Source: Zarea fungicola | Lineage: Eukaryota; Ascomycota; Sordariomycetes; Hypocreales; Cordycipitaceae | DNA length: 46,481 bases | Direction of reading: 5' to 3' | Assembly (NCBI GenBank): GCA_900169235.1 | Contig: FWCC01000103.1 | Location: 1 to 46,481 of the forward strand | Part shown: positions 10,961 to 22,130 of the stretch, piece after piece | Layout of the letters: every line of letters begins with the position of its first letter | How positions within the stretch are numbered: the stretch's first letter is position 1 | Made by a program: the position numbers and the translations under genes | Notes under the pieces: model-generated | Databases searched by the model: none | What the model was told of the DNA's origin: nothing | Seen by the model: only the letters and a program-made list of their open reading frames with translations

Positions 10961-11923
10961 TGCCGGGGATGGACCTGATTCACTCCTTGTTTTGTGTAAG
11001 CGCTACTCCGCCCGAAATAATTTGACCCATGAAGTAATTTGTACGGGCCCCAGTGGCTGCTCTTTGTGGCTCTACGGAGTAGTGCGGCACTAGATCATTT
11101 TCCCAAGATGACGGAAATGACCCCCGAAAAAGCCGGACGCTAACGCTATTTTAATAACGCCCCACGCAGCTCTTGGCTGGTTCCCATTACGAGCTGAAAC
11201 CCACAATTAGAGAAGCCAGACCAGTCACTTCTAGTGCGATGCCTAATTATGTGGACTTTTCCTTTTACTAAGAAATAACCTTGATCTTTTCCTATCCTAC
11301 TGATGACAGTAACATTACCTATCTAGGAACAGCCTTAAATATGGTACCTACAAGGGTGTAAAACTTATCCACCCTTCAGTAGTTTAGAGTGAGATTTTAA
11401 CCTATTGGTAGGACGACCACCGACAAGGATATCCTCAAATCTGGCCACTGTTAGTTCAACAGAACGTTCTGGTGTTCCCTTGCACGGTACTGAGAGGGCT
11501 TCTCTCAGTGGTAATGCAGGAGTAACTTGATAAGTAAGCGTGATGAAACCGTGGAGATTACAGGCAGTGGAGGACCTTGAACAACATGACTCGTGTTTGT
11601 CCATGATTTCTTGATTATTCAGAAGCTTTGTGCTTAATTCACGCCCGATACAATACGACCAAGCTTACTTTGCTAACTAAAAATAGCAAAATACTTCCAC
11701 GAATTCAATCTCGTTTTAGCGAGCTTACCTGTTAGAATTGTTCCACAGTACGACTCAACCAAGGTATATATTCCACTCCACCTCACTCAATCGGCCCAGG
11801 GCTTACCTACCTATCCTCCTCACTCGCTTCCGCCATCAAAACGCAGAGCATTCATACTATCAGTATACATTGACGATCGTTCCCCCCTAATACAGTAGAA
11901 TCTTTATCTCCCGGCGAAAAAAG
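10961..11923. other. Intergenic stretch, no firm gene
   Basis: About 960 bp. A minus-strand 79-codon frame at 11365-11604 (starting MDKHESCCSRSS) has no recognised domain and no clear promoter. It is left as an unlikely ORF. A TATATA at about 11765 lies some 155 bp before the ATG at 11924 and may belong to that gene. Confidence 0.4.
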
Positions 11924-12295
11924 ATGCAACTTCGGACTCTGATTATTGGGTCTTTTGTACCTGTTGCGTTTTCGATCCCTCTTGGTGATCTGGATAACAA
12001 AACTGAGTTAATCGAAGGTATAGCCCTTCTGTTACTATGAACTTGATATGGAACTGATTGTAAGATAGCTCGAAACTCCTCCGCTTGTATGACATGCGTG
12101 AACAATTTCACTGGTCTAGGCTACTCAGAAGTACTGTAAGTCATAATATTCCTTCGTAGACTTGATGATATCTGCTAACTACTTGAAAATTAGAGCATGT
12201 AAGTTAATCAAATAAGAGAATATATTATAAGGCTAACAAATCAAGGGGGCTTTTGCGCCGCTGTGTGCGCTGCTGAAGCAAGCTGCGGGGCATAA
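11924..12295 (+). CDS. Small secreted Cys-rich protein, four exons (about 71 aa)
   Basis: Spliced model: exons 11924-12017, 12069-12135, 12194-12198 and 12246-12295. The start gives a signal peptide (MQLRTLIIGSFVPVAFS), then a short mature protein. Intron 2 (GTAAGT...GCTAAC...TTAG, 58 bp) and intron 3 (GTAAGT...GCTAAC...AAG, 47 bp) are textbook fungal introns. Intron 1 (GTATAG...TAG, 51 bp) is weaker. The third exon is only 5 nt, but including it keeps the frame and gives the ending WGFCAAVCAAEASCGA before a TAA. Cysteines fall at 38, 41, 59, 63 and 69. Skipping it (one 110-bp intron) gives LGLLRRCVRC instead. No known family is recognised. The role of a secreted effector or antimicrobial-type peptide is inferred from size and context only. 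Confidence 0.5.
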
Positions 12296-13821
12296 TATTC
12301 ATCCGCTTGGCTGGTGTTTGGTAGTAGGACGGCTATTCTAGAATGCGATTACTCCACAGGTGACGGATGGAATGATGATTGACAAACAGCAAGGTAATAC
12401 GGACCGTACAATAATTGTTCGTGAATCGCGAATCTAGTTATGCACAAACCAAACAATGGAGATCATACATTGATGTACAAGTTCGTGTAAGACGTAAAGC
12501 TTCATCTCATACTTAGAGATTGGTGCGCGTGGCTAGAAGGCTACCTGTAGAGAGAGTAATGGATTTTTATGGAGACGGAAACGTTCATTACATATATCAA
12601 GTTATCCATCCAACAATAATACCGCGACTGACATCGTAGGTTGATTATAATCGTTACGCAACCAATGCTACAGTGATGTGTCTTAAAGCTGCCGACGAAA
12701 GAATGGCTTACTCATGCCACGAACCACTGCCAATACAGAAATGACTACCTACGGTGTGACGGGTGGGTTGCTTGGCACATATATTCCCGGCACATAATTA
12801 GATACTTGGGTATATATTTAACATCTCCTCATCCGGAGCACTGGCTGGCCGCTGACCGGCGGACAAATGGAGAGTATACAATACTCGTTCTTGCACCACT
12901 CCGGGCCACCTCTTCTGACATTAAGTCCAATCTTTAGCCAGGAGCAACTCAATAAAATCAATGTAACAAGTTCCACCACTATTAAGGAAGTACAGCCCTC
13001 CAATAGCCTAACGATATTAGTTAGGGCATAGCAGCAATGTGTTGCTAACGAGAGTGCGTGCTCGCCTAGAATATAGCTAAACTCGATTTATTGTTTTCAA
13101 GAGCACATAAGATATAATAAGCACAAGTTCTAATTAGAGACCCGCATAACTAAGGTCTGACCTAAATCATACCTCAATCCTTCTAATAAAATATTTCTTA
13201 TAGGGTAACAATTCCTTATTGCTCAAAGATGACAGGAGCTACATCTTATCTAAAACCACTTAATTCTTAAGTGCCTTAGTTAGGACAAAACGCTGCACCC
13301 TAACCCTAGAGCCTATTACACAAGGGAGAGGTAGGAGAATACTACTAATGGCCAATAGATTACTAATAATTAAATATATATAGAGAGCGTTTAGAGCATA
13401 GGGAGAAAAATATTGGACGTACTTATTCTGCGCTAAAGTAGCTTCCTCCACCAAAAAATATAGGCGTTAAACCTTTACAACCCCAGGTCTCCGCCTACGC
13501 TCGCCTACGCTCACCAATTTGTCGTCAAGGTATAAATAAACCACTGACGGAGCTTGGGCTTTTGAGGTTGCCGCTTCGGGAAAGCACAGCTCCTTGGTCC
13601 ATCGCGATCTAGACAATGCGGGTGGCACAATACCTGCCGCCTACTACTCTTAGGGAGTGTAACCCTTATAATGTTGATATCCTATAATCAGAACCATTCC
13701 CTAGCACATCTCGGTATTACTCTGCGTATAAACCATGTGAAAATGGCACTGGCATGTAAAACGTTGGTGAGTTTTTACACCCTGCTAAATTCCCTGGCTG
13801 AAATTCGTATTGTGTCTGGAT
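12296..13821. other. Intergenic stretch, no firm gene
   Basis: About 1.5 kb. A minus-strand 61-codon frame at 12818-13003 has a hydrophobic start and several cysteines but no good splice or promoter support. The 13020-13500 part is AT-rich with stops in all frames and looks like degraded transposon. Nothing further is recognised. Confidence 0.4.
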
Positions 13822-14066
13822 CCATGCTACTACTGATCTTGCTACCTGATGGTATACGGACTTGACTCTACTTCGCTTCCACTTTTGGCGCGCCCGCTGC
13901 TTTTAGTGTACATAAATTTATGTTGCGTGTTGCTTGTCTCTTCTGGACCTCTTCCAAGTCTGGATCCCTTCCACTTCTGGATCTCTTCCACTTCTGGCAC
14001 CCGTCCACGTTTATGGATCCGTTTTTCTTGATCACGACGTTCACAAGCGGCTTTCTGGCTGGTCAT
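13822..14066. repeat. Dispersed repeat family R1, inverted copy
   Basis: The reverse complement of 13851-13993 matches bases 1-128. The reverse complement of 13994-14066 matches about 1955-2020. The copy carries tandem 17-bp units TCTGGATCTCTTCCACT at about 13960-14010. The minus strand is open through most of it (Lys/Arg-rich), but the frame is explained by the repeat unit and not by a domain. Beyond 14066 the minus strand stays low in stops to about 14257 (Lys/Gln-rich), possibly more of the same element. Confidence 0.75.
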
Positions 14067-14489
14067 GTCGCGATGGAGGCTTGGTCTTCGTTCGGCAATT
14101 CTTCCCGGAGGTTGGTACTTCCAACAAGCCGATTGATGACTAGTGACCTTTTGGTCATCGCAAGCGAGCCAGCAGCCTTCGGCTTGCCCGTTTGTTTTTT
14201 TGTGTTTTTTTGTTCATTTTTACCCACGACTAGTTGCTTGTGCCCTTCAGGCCGCACTGCCCATTTGTTCTTTTGTACTGTTTCGTTTTTTGTTTGCTGC
14301 CCGTGACTCGTCGGCTCTTTTCACCTAAGAAAGACGATGAAAGAAGTATATTCCTAACCCCAATTCGCTGCATTTCGAGTCCAGCTCATACGCCAGCTCC
14401 AATTACATTCACCACATGGCTATCAGTCAAGTTGCTATCATCTGGGCCACTATGGTTTATCAGAGTGGCAAAAGCTATCTAGGATTAAA
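14067..14489. other. Low-complexity extension of R1
   Basis: T-rich on the plus strand (runs of TTTTTTTGTG), so Lys-rich on the minus strand. It includes GACTAGTTGCTTGTG, the complement of which (CAAGCAACTAGTC) resembles the GAGCAACTAGAG at 2098 after R1. It is likely the rest of the same repeat. No gene is seen. Confidence 0.35.
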
Positions 14490-14750
14490 TTAACTGCTCG
14501 AGTGAGCACTTGACAGTAGAAATCCATAGCATCCATTGCAGTAGAGCTGGTCCCATTCGCCTATCTTCCTCGCAACGAGTTTCGATTTTTTGAGCTGCCG
14601 GCATCGCCAGCAACTGAATTGTGTGCTTGCGGCTAACTGATGTTGCTGCAGACCGTCGCGAGGAGGAAAGTTCTTGATGATATTGAATCCATCTGGAATT
14701 GCTTCCACCACGTCTACTTGCGACGCTGGTCGGTCAGTCCCAGTGTCAGT
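14490..14750 (-). pseudogene. GATA-like zinc-finger fragment
   Basis: A minus-strand frame, open from a TGA near 14760 and lacking a convincing ATG, contains CWRCRQLKKSKLVARK followed by YCNGCYGFLL. The spacing C-x2-C-x20-C-x2-C is that of GATA-type fingers, and CNGCYG resembles their CNACG motif. The canonical WR-x-G core is absent, so DNA binding is uncertain. It ends shortly after the finger in a Ser-rich tail. It could be the last exon of a lost gene or a transposon-carried fragment. Confidence 0.3.
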
Positions 14751-14869
14751 TTGCAGTATTCAGGGCACTCTTACCGTCTTCTTCCAGGTCTCCTAGCGCC
14801 ACTATCACTGTCAGCACGTAATTCAAGAGGAAAATTGATAAACAAGTTGAGTATTAGTACTTCTTAGAC

Positions 14870-16133
14870 TGTATTGCAAGTTGTAACCCAGTGCCTTCTT
14901 TTCCGAGAGTAGGTCCCTGGCTGCTGAAGGCGCCTGATGGGGCTGCATTGTTTGACGGCATCTATTATGGCTTTCTTGGTCTTATAGGATATTGATCCTG
15001 GAATGCCAGCTCACTATGCTAATCAGCTGCCTCGCGCTCTCTTCTCACGAAATAATATGAACTACACTAGGTGACTTGCCATAGGAGCCTCTGACGCAGA
15101 GAGTAAGCCTGCTATGTGTGAGGCTTCGTGCCAACGTCCAGTTGGATCACCCATGTGGAGCTGTATGCTGGTGGATGCGGAGAGTGTAGTCACTCATGCA
15201 GATGAGGGCCAGTGGGCTTCCTTCCAAGTATATCGAGCCATCTCTTGCCTGGACGCTTTGTTGATTCCAAGTTATTATTCTTTCACACAAAACAGTGTCA
15301 CACTTGCTACCAGAATACGTACCGCCTACCATCCTTGTCTTCATCTGTCTGGGCAGCGTGGGCACTGATCGCTGGTCCGATACGCCATGAATTTCCCCAA
15401 TGCACCTGTCACAACCTACAATGATCTTGCCTGCATCGTCCTAGTGTTACTGCGGCTGGACCGCTCCGTAATGGGCTGCCTTACTGTATATGGCGTGCCC
15501 ATTATGCCTTGAATTTAGCAATGTCAGTAATTCGTCGCCTTTACCCAATTAACGGCCACGGTTGCATAGGCCGTTTGGCACACATTGACTCATCACAAAT
15601 GCATCACTTCAGCAGTGCGACATGCAGCACTAGTGGTAGGCCTCCCCCACCCATAACTTTTCTGAAAAGCGCGACGTGATATGAACAGAGAGGGCTAGGC
15701 TGCTCAAGTCTTAGGGTGGCAGTGGTCGCGCCGCAATGGCTCCTAGACGGTAAAGGGCTCGTAGACCAGCATTACTATTCGCTACGCAATTTACGAAGGC
15801 ATGCGCCGCCACAATGACGGGTTGCAGCATACCGTGCAAAAAAAAACTGCAGCTTCCATATATGTTACAGTCCCTCTTTCAAATTCTACTTGATAAACTT
15901 ATTTTTAATTATACTACTTAGTATTTTAAAACCCCAAGACTTATCTTCTGCGCGAATTCATTGTGGATTTGACCATCTCTGTTACATACCAGTCTGCACA
16001 TACACTCACAAAGAGGAAATCCGGAAGTCTCTACTCTCATCCAGGCATTAGGTTGATACTAGACTCTCTCCACCTACAAACGAAATCAGACATACAATAC
16101 AATTGTACAGAATCGGTCATCTAGCAATAGAAT
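14870..16133. other. Intergenic stretch, probable promoter of the C2H2 gene at its end
   Basis: About 1.26 kb. Overlapping open frames at 15114-15424 in several phases have no recognisable content. The last ~150 bp are C/A-rich (CTCTCTCCACCTACAAACG), typical of a fungal 5' UTR leading into the ATG at 16134. Confidence 0.4.
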
Positions 16134-16412
16134 ATGCCACTGTCATACGTCTGTTCAGATTCGCTCTGCGGAGACTATGACCTCCACGGCCTTGCTGAAG
16201 TTATTGAACACCTTCGTACGAGACATAGGCTATCGTTTATTCGTCGACCGGACCGTCTGGGACTATCGGATAGTCATGGAAACTTCTGGTATTGCTTCGA
16301 TTGTGATACCGCAACCAAAGACCACAGAAGCTTTCGCTCTGACAAAGCTATGTGGGATCATCTTTGCGATCGGCACGACTACCAGGTCGACAATATTACG
16401 CCCCAAATGTGA
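16134..16412 (+). CDS. Small two-finger C2H2 protein (92 aa)
   Basis: Intronless frame from MPLSYVCSD to a TGA. It has two C2H2-like fingers. The first is YVCSDSLC...VIEHLRTRH (Cys 7 and 12, His near 26 and 31). The second is WYCFDCD...MWDHLCDRH (Cys near 54 and 57, His near 76 and 81). The first has a four-residue gap between cysteines, as in many fungal degenerate C2H2 proteins, where such pairs often lie in larger regulators or in NLR/effector-type proteins. Here the protein is very short with no activation or nuclear-localisation region, so it may be a truncated remnant of a longer gene. It stands next to a Tc1 relic and the first NLR-like gene. Function is unknown; nucleic-acid or protein binding is possible. 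Confidence 0.65.
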   Translation: MPLSYVCSDSLCGDYDLHGLAEVIEHLRTRHRLSFIRRPDRLGLSDSHGNFWYCFDCDTATKDHRSFRSDKAMWDHLCDRHDYQVDNITPQM

Positions 16413-16648
16413 CTGTGGAGATATGATATATTTCGTCTATGTTACCATTCCCTAAAAGTGTCTAGACAGATAGGACATTAAAGACAATAATAACACAATT
16501 CAATAGCTTAAGTTACTAACGAGGTCTACTTTACTGGCGAGTTCAGGTTCAGTCTCCACTAAATTCTAGGTGCAAATTCCCGATCAGGTTGGTGGGGCAG
16601 CCGCGACTCACCAGTATTCGGCCACTGACTAAATGTTTAGCAGGTACC

Positions 16649-17542
16649 TAGTGTGGGGGACAAAAGTCACGCACAAAATCGCGTCGCGTTACCACGCGAC
16701 TTTTAATACATATTTTCAACCACTATAAATCAGCCAAAATGCTTTATTTTTTATAATAACATAAGTCAAACATAAATAAATGGTTTTAAGGTCGAATAAT
16801 AATATTTAGTACTTAGTGTATCAGCCATCGGCGTTAATAACGGCCTGGAGGCGGCGGGGCGTCGAATCAACGAGGTGATTGAGAGCCTCTGTTTTGTATT
16901 CCTCCCAGGCTTTAACAGTAGCCTCGGAAAGCCGCTGTAAAGCCTGGTTTGACTTCGTCATATCTGCAAGTTCCAGATGTCGGGTTGCAATCGTTTCTTT
17001 AAACATTTTCTATGGGTTTTCAATGGGGTTGAGATCAGGAGAGTACACAGGCCAATTCACAAGTTCGACGCCATAATCCTCTGCCCACTCAACCAGCCAT
17101 TCCTGCACAACTTTCGCTTTATGTGTTGGGGCGTTATCTTAGGCGAATATATCACCAGGTTCAGTGATTATTAGAAGGTTTTCTCAAAGGTATTCAAGAA
17201 TTCAGCGCCCAATAACGCCTCCGCGAGGGCGTTAGAGAGGTCCATTTATTGAACGCAATTCCGGCCCAGAACATCCGAGAATGACGTATAGGCTTCGTGA
17301 CAGCTTGGACATTTTCTCTTTAAATTCTAGTGCCCTAGCAATTTTTTTTTGTTAAGTTATAGCGGTTTAAAGTCGTGGTTAGGTTTAGACCTACATCCCG
17401 GTACGACACCCATAATTTTCGTTCGCCCTGCCCGCGCTCAATAGTGGTCTCATCAGAAAAAATTTAACAGCGCCAAAATTATTAATCATCATCAATATAT
17501 TTTTTAAAAGAAAATTAAAGAAGTGCCCGAAAATAAGTTTAG
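16649..17542 (-). mobile_element. 5'-truncated Tc1-like transposon, decayed
   Basis: Minus-strand transposase remnants in order: IFSDETTIERGQGERKLWV (about 17470-17410, first catalytic Asp), then DNAPTHKAKVVQEWL (about 17140-17095, second Asp), WPVYSPDLNPIENP (about 17060-17015, the DxxPIE motif), then the usual C-terminus LVDSTPRRLQAVINADG near 16825. Trp and Gln codons are replaced by TAG (FA*DNAP, ENP*KMF), consistent with RIP. The 3' terminus near 16649 begins TAGTGTGGGGGACAAAAGTC and contains an internal inverted pair around AAAAGTC. The N-terminal DNA-binding half and the other terminal repeat are missing. The element stops where the ankyrin gene's coding region ends. Confidence 0.8.
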
Positions 17543-17544
17543 GT

Positions 17545-18740
17545 TCAACAGCCAGGTTGCAGAAGCTCGACGACGGCCTCGTGCCCATTCTCCTCCGCCC
17601 ACGATAGGGGTCTGCGGCCATATTTATCCTTTGCGTTGACATCAACCCGCCCCGTGTCAAGCAGTTGCTGGACAACAGCCATGTACCCGTTTTCAGCAGC
17701 CCATAATAACGGCGTCCGACTGAATTCGTCGTCTTTCAAGTTGACGTCAGTTTGGCCACTAGCAAGCAGCTTCTGGACGACCATTTCATGGCCATTCTCA
17801 GCAGCCAATGACAGTGGCGTCTGTCCGTATTCATCTTTTGCGTCGACATCCACTTCACCAGTAGCCAACAGCTGCTCAACAATGGTCTCGTGCACGCTCC
17901 TAGCGGCCCACGACAGGGCTGTTCGACCCAAGTTATCCGTAGCGTCGATATCAACTTTGCCGGTGGCAAGGAGCTGCTGGACAACGGCCTCGTGCCCATT
18001 CTCAACGGCCAGCAACAGTGGCGTCTGGCCTAAGTTATCCTTCCGGTCGACGGCAACTTTTCCAGTCGCAAGCAGCTGCTGAACGATAGCAAGGCATCCG
18101 TTTCTGGTAGCCCACGACAGGGCCGTTCGACCCAAGTTATCCGTAGCGTCGATATCAACTTTGCCGGTGGCAAGTACCTGCTGCACAATGAGTTCGTGCC
18201 CGCTCCTGGCAGCCCACGACAGCATTGTCCAACCGTATTTTACCTTCTCGTTGATATCGACTTTGCCAGTCGCGAGCAGTTGCTGGACAATAGTCACGTG
18301 CTCGTTTTCAACGGCCCAAGAGAGCAGTTGCCGACCGTATTCATCCTTTGCGTTAACATCGACTCTACCAGTCCCTAGCAGCTGCTCGACAATTGCCACA
18401 TGCCCATTCTCAGCAGCCCACCATAGAGGCGTTCGATTGCATATATCTTTCACATTAACCTCGACCCGGCCGGTTGCTAGCAGCTTTAAAACGACGGCTT
18501 TGTGTCCGTTTCTAGCAGCCCATGACAGCGGCGTTCGGCCATCTATATCCTTCATGTCCATGTCGACTCGGCCTGTATCAAGCAGCCGCTGGACGACAGC
18601 CACATGTCCATTTCCCGAAGCCCACGACAGTGGCGTGCGGCCCGAATTGTCTCTTACCTTGACGTTGATTTTATGGGTTGCCAGCAGTTGATCAACGACG
18701 ATTTTATGCCCATTCGCCGCAGCCCACGACAAGGGCGTTC
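17545..18740 (-). repeat. Coding tandem repeat of 102 bp (ankyrin array)
   Basis: Twelve consecutive 34-residue ankyrin units (pattern GRTPLSWAARNGH...VVQQLLATGKVDID). Some units are nearly identical at DNA level: about 60 bp around 17908-17968 and 18112-18172 differ by one base or so and lie 204 bp (two units) apart, pointing to a recent two-unit duplication or gene conversion. Such internally homogenised repeats are known in fungal NLR genes under diversifying selection. Confidence 0.85.
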
Positions 18741-21616
18741 GACCACTCGTATCCTCCGCATCGATATTCGTGCTACTTTGGTCTGCCGTATGCAGAATCA
18801 TCTGTAATGGGCCTAGTAACTGATATCGAGACACTATGTGTACCATGCTAGTACCTTTCGGAGGGCATTTGCAAGAGTGTTGCTCCATGACATTGTAAAG
18901 CGAAACCCAGAGTTGCAAAAGATGTTCTGACGGCCAGGAGAAATACTGTAAAAGATCCTCCTGTGAGTGATTTTCAGTTTCACTATGTCTCGCGTGCACC
19001 ACCCAGAAAGTTGTGGCGTAGTTCAGTAGAGGAAACGTCGTCGTTATGCGTGCGTCATCATGGATTGCTGTTGCTGCGATTTCCTCCATCGCCAGGTATC
19101 GTATGCAGATCCTCGACAGACGATAGTGGGCAAGTCCTGCTGCCGTCTCGGACGCAGCCTGAGTGGACTTGGCGCGGCTCTGTAGAGCCGATAGGCCGGT
19201 CTCCAAAAAGAAGTCCTTAACTGACTGGTGGATAAACTGTACAACCCGTGCATTTGAGAAAGGGACAACCTCTGCAAGTCCGCGGCTGAGAAGATTGACT
19301 CTCTTTTCCATTTTAGGGTTGTCGCGTATATACTTCGCCGTGTTCTGGCATTGCTCCAATGAACTATAAGGGCATTCGGGGTCGACAATCATCGCCCATC
19401 GTAATTCGTCCAATGACAGAGGTTGACGAGCAAAACAGATCCATTGAATTAGTTTTAGGGATTCTGACTCCTCATCCATGCTCCCGACGAGATCGAGGTA
19501 TAGACTGTTTAGGTCCGTAGAGATTGCTGAGATGATGTCTTCGATCCTCTTCAAACGTACCCCTCTTTGCTCGAGCTCCAGCACACGCTTCACAGCATGA
19601 TGTGCCCAAATGAAAACACCAGAGGCGCGAGTCGTAATTAGATCTGGAATCGATTGGAAATGAAGTGAAGAAAGCTGGGTCTGTACGTAAGTCGAAATGG
19701 CAGGTTTATTCTCTTGCTCGAGGCATATTTCGAACCCGCAATCCTGGTCCATAACCGGCCAATATCGACAGGTAAAGCAGGTACGAATTTGTAGATCAGT
19801 GCATGGTAGCCGGTGAAGTATGGACTTGAACGTACTAGCTATATCAACGGCACTATCTTCACCACATTCATCCAGTGCGTCGACAAATAGCCAGACTGAG
19901 TGACTCTCCAATATTTTCGAAAGCGAGGACACAAAGAAGGACTGCAATTCATTCAGCTGCCAGTCCCACTTTATGCTGGGCTTACCAATACTATCACAGC
20001 GTTGTTGAAAGGTGGCGATGAGGTCTTGCAGTGCGTCCGGGGCCTGGTTGAGGATCTGATAAATGAGCGACCGGAAGAGGCCGAGCGGCGTCTTTTGAAA
20101 CTCAAAGCCACTGCGATGGAAGAAAAATGATAGAACAAGATCTCTGTTTCCTCTCTCGGAGGCCATGATGACGTTATTGAGGGCATATTGTAGCAATGTC
20201 GATTTCCCTGAGCCAGCTTTCCCTGTAATCCAGAGCAAGCCGCGATTGCTATTGGACCAGCTCAAATATTTCTCGTGTTGCAGCAGCCACGCGCATGTTC
20301 CTGTAGTTGCGGTCCCGGTATTGTTGGGTCGATCGTACATGTTCGGAAAAGCTAATGACTGCAAGCAATCCCGTGCTAATAGTGAGGGTTGGGGTTTGCT
20401 TGGGTCTTACAAAGCTATTGTCAGCTGCGAGAGCTGCTTACTATCATTGATATTGACGAGACTTACCAAAGTGAACAGGTGTGCTGAAATTAGCCTCAGA
20501 GAAAGGGATGCTTATGCCAGCATGCTTCCGCCAGGCATCTCTGGGTTTGTCGAACTGAGCCTCGATGCTGTACCATTGGACAGATGAGCTGACTGGCTTG
20601 CGATCCTGAAGATCTCTGGTCGACTCTGTTGATTGATTGACGGTGGAGTCTTTGATTTGTGAATGCCATTTCATCAACTCGTGAAGCACCTGCTTGTACC
20701 CGCTGTCTTCCGCAGAGCCGAACTTTGCCATGTCATTATGATTCGCATGAATGCTGAACGAACTATAGCCTCTAAGGGTGGCCGAATCCTGGGACACGAC
20801 TTTCCCAACCACAGGTAAAGGAAGTTCTTCATAAAAACAGGCGAGCTCAACACGCCTACCAGCAACTCCTAGTTCGCGAATCATCAACAAAAATGCATTT
20901 TGGACGGACAAAAGAGACTGAACATCTGTCTCTAGAATCCCCAGCAGAGACTTATCTGTAGCCTTCATGACACCAAGAGCCACGGCCGGTATCTTCTCCC
21001 ACTCAGCCATCCAAGATCCTGAATGCGGAGTGCCCACGAATATGATGCCTTTTGTGCAATTGAATATGCTCCGAAGATGAGAATCGGGATTATTTCGCGA
21101 GAGTAAAATAGCCTCTTTGCAGATAAGACCACCTAGACTATGGGCGACGAAAATGAGCGGGCGAGACGACGCATTACAGGAAGCTCTGTCTGCTGTCAAG
21201 TCGCTCAGAAACTTCGTGGCGTGATCCGTCAACCGATTTGATCCCGCAACCAACCTTGGTGGTACACATATGTTATAGCCATAAGTGAGTATGCGAGCGG
21301 AGCTGAGTTTGGAGGGAAGAAGTGCCTCTAGCCATGGTGTGGATTGGCGGTGGGTTGTCCAGGCGCTGACTCGACCACCAGTCAAGCCGTGGATAAAGCA
21401 GATATCAACCGTGGCATCTGGGTTGTTGTATAGTATCTCGAGACCATCGGGCCGAGACGAACGAGAATTATTCGCGGAAAACGGCGCCACGTGTTCTGTA
21501 TCGAAGCATTGTTGCAGATTTGATAATTTGGAGTCGCCGCTTGGAGCCTTTGACGGCTTATTCTTGCATTTGAAAACTCGCGATATGAAAGGCTGAATCT
21601 TCTCCATTTGAGGCAT
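17545..21616 (-). CDS. NLR-like protein: SesB-type hydrolase - NACHT - 12 ankyrin repeats
   Basis: Two exons: 21616-20467 and 20351-17545, with a 115-bp intron (donor GTAAGT, acceptor ATTAG). The nearer TTGCAG acceptor would break the frame; this one gives exactly 1,318 codons plus stop. Residues 1-380: alpha/beta-hydrolase with FIHGLTGG (74-81), nucleophile elbow AHSLGG (Ser160), FYEELP acid region (about 261-266) and NHNDMAKF (His293), as in fungal SesB domains. NACHT follows, with Walker A GKAGSGKST (427-435) and Walker B LFVDALDEC (538-546), both intact. From about residue 919 come 12 ankyrin repeats of 34 residues ending in LLQPGC. Known for the class: ligand binding to the repeats drives NACHT oligomerisation and activates the N-terminal domain in allorecognition or xenorecognition. 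The gene is divergent from the HeLo-like gene at 22131. The 3' end abuts a Tc1 relic, so the repeat array may be cut short. Confidence 0.92.
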
Positions 21617-22130
21617 TCCGCTGGGACGCGGTGGGAAAAATGCTGAAGAGGAAAGAGAGGTCAGCGGAGTTCGGTTTGATGAGTGTGAACATGTCTAGAA
21701 ACCAACAAAACCAGCGACTTAATTCGTGACCTACACTTCGCACAGGCAGTATAATCGGCAGAATGAAAATTCACAATGGCGTAGATTATTAAAATACTGC
21801 CGTCTCTGCTAAGGGGATGCCAAACGCATGGCAAATGCGATGTTGCTGGCTGGAGAACGGCGATGGTCACCGGCGACGTTTTTGTTGATGATAACGTGGC
21901 AGCCGACCCCCTGGCAGCCAGCTGCAGCCTCGCGAGGAACGCAGCATCTGGCGACAACGGGAAATTCGTGCCACGAGAACAGTTTCTAAACATTTTGGGC
22001 GGCAAGCGCTCTGCCTCCAAGCCATTTCATGATCTGTCTCTTCTCTCTCGGCCAGCAGGGTCCCCTACCGGAAAGCCATCGGTGGCTTCGAAGCGTTCGA
22101 GACAGTTGATCACTCCCAAAAGCGGCCGCA
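21617..22130. promoter_or_regulatory. Shared 514-bp divergent promoter region
   Basis: The start codons of the NLR-like gene (21616, minus strand) and the HeLo-like gene (22131, plus strand) face away from each other across 514 bp with no other supported gene. Open frames inside have no recognisable content. This head-to-head layout is what fungal NLR/effector gene pairs show; shared regulation is inferred. Confidence 0.5.

Noticed and set aside
12818..13003. Possible minus-strand cysteine-rich secreted peptide (61 codons)
   Set aside because: The hydrophobic start is weak as a signal peptide, there is no splice or promoter support, and the surroundings look like decayed repeat.
14490..15440. 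tRNA or rRNA genes in the moderate-GC intergenic stretches
   Set aside because: No segment shows a T-loop GGTTCRA-type motif with matching acceptor stem; none was found elsewhere in the window either.
17636..18691. Long plus-strand open frames (148 and 176 codons) over the ankyrin region
   Set aside because: They are antisense shadows of the 102-bp ankyrin units: the repeated coding strand keeps the opposite strand open. They show only repetitive Ser/Thr/Pro content.
20352..20466. NLR-like gene as two separate genes (hydrolase and NACHT-ankyrin)
   Set aside because: The gap is a GTAAGT-AG intron whose removal gives a continuous frame with total length divisible by three, and SesB-NACHT fusions are common in fungi.
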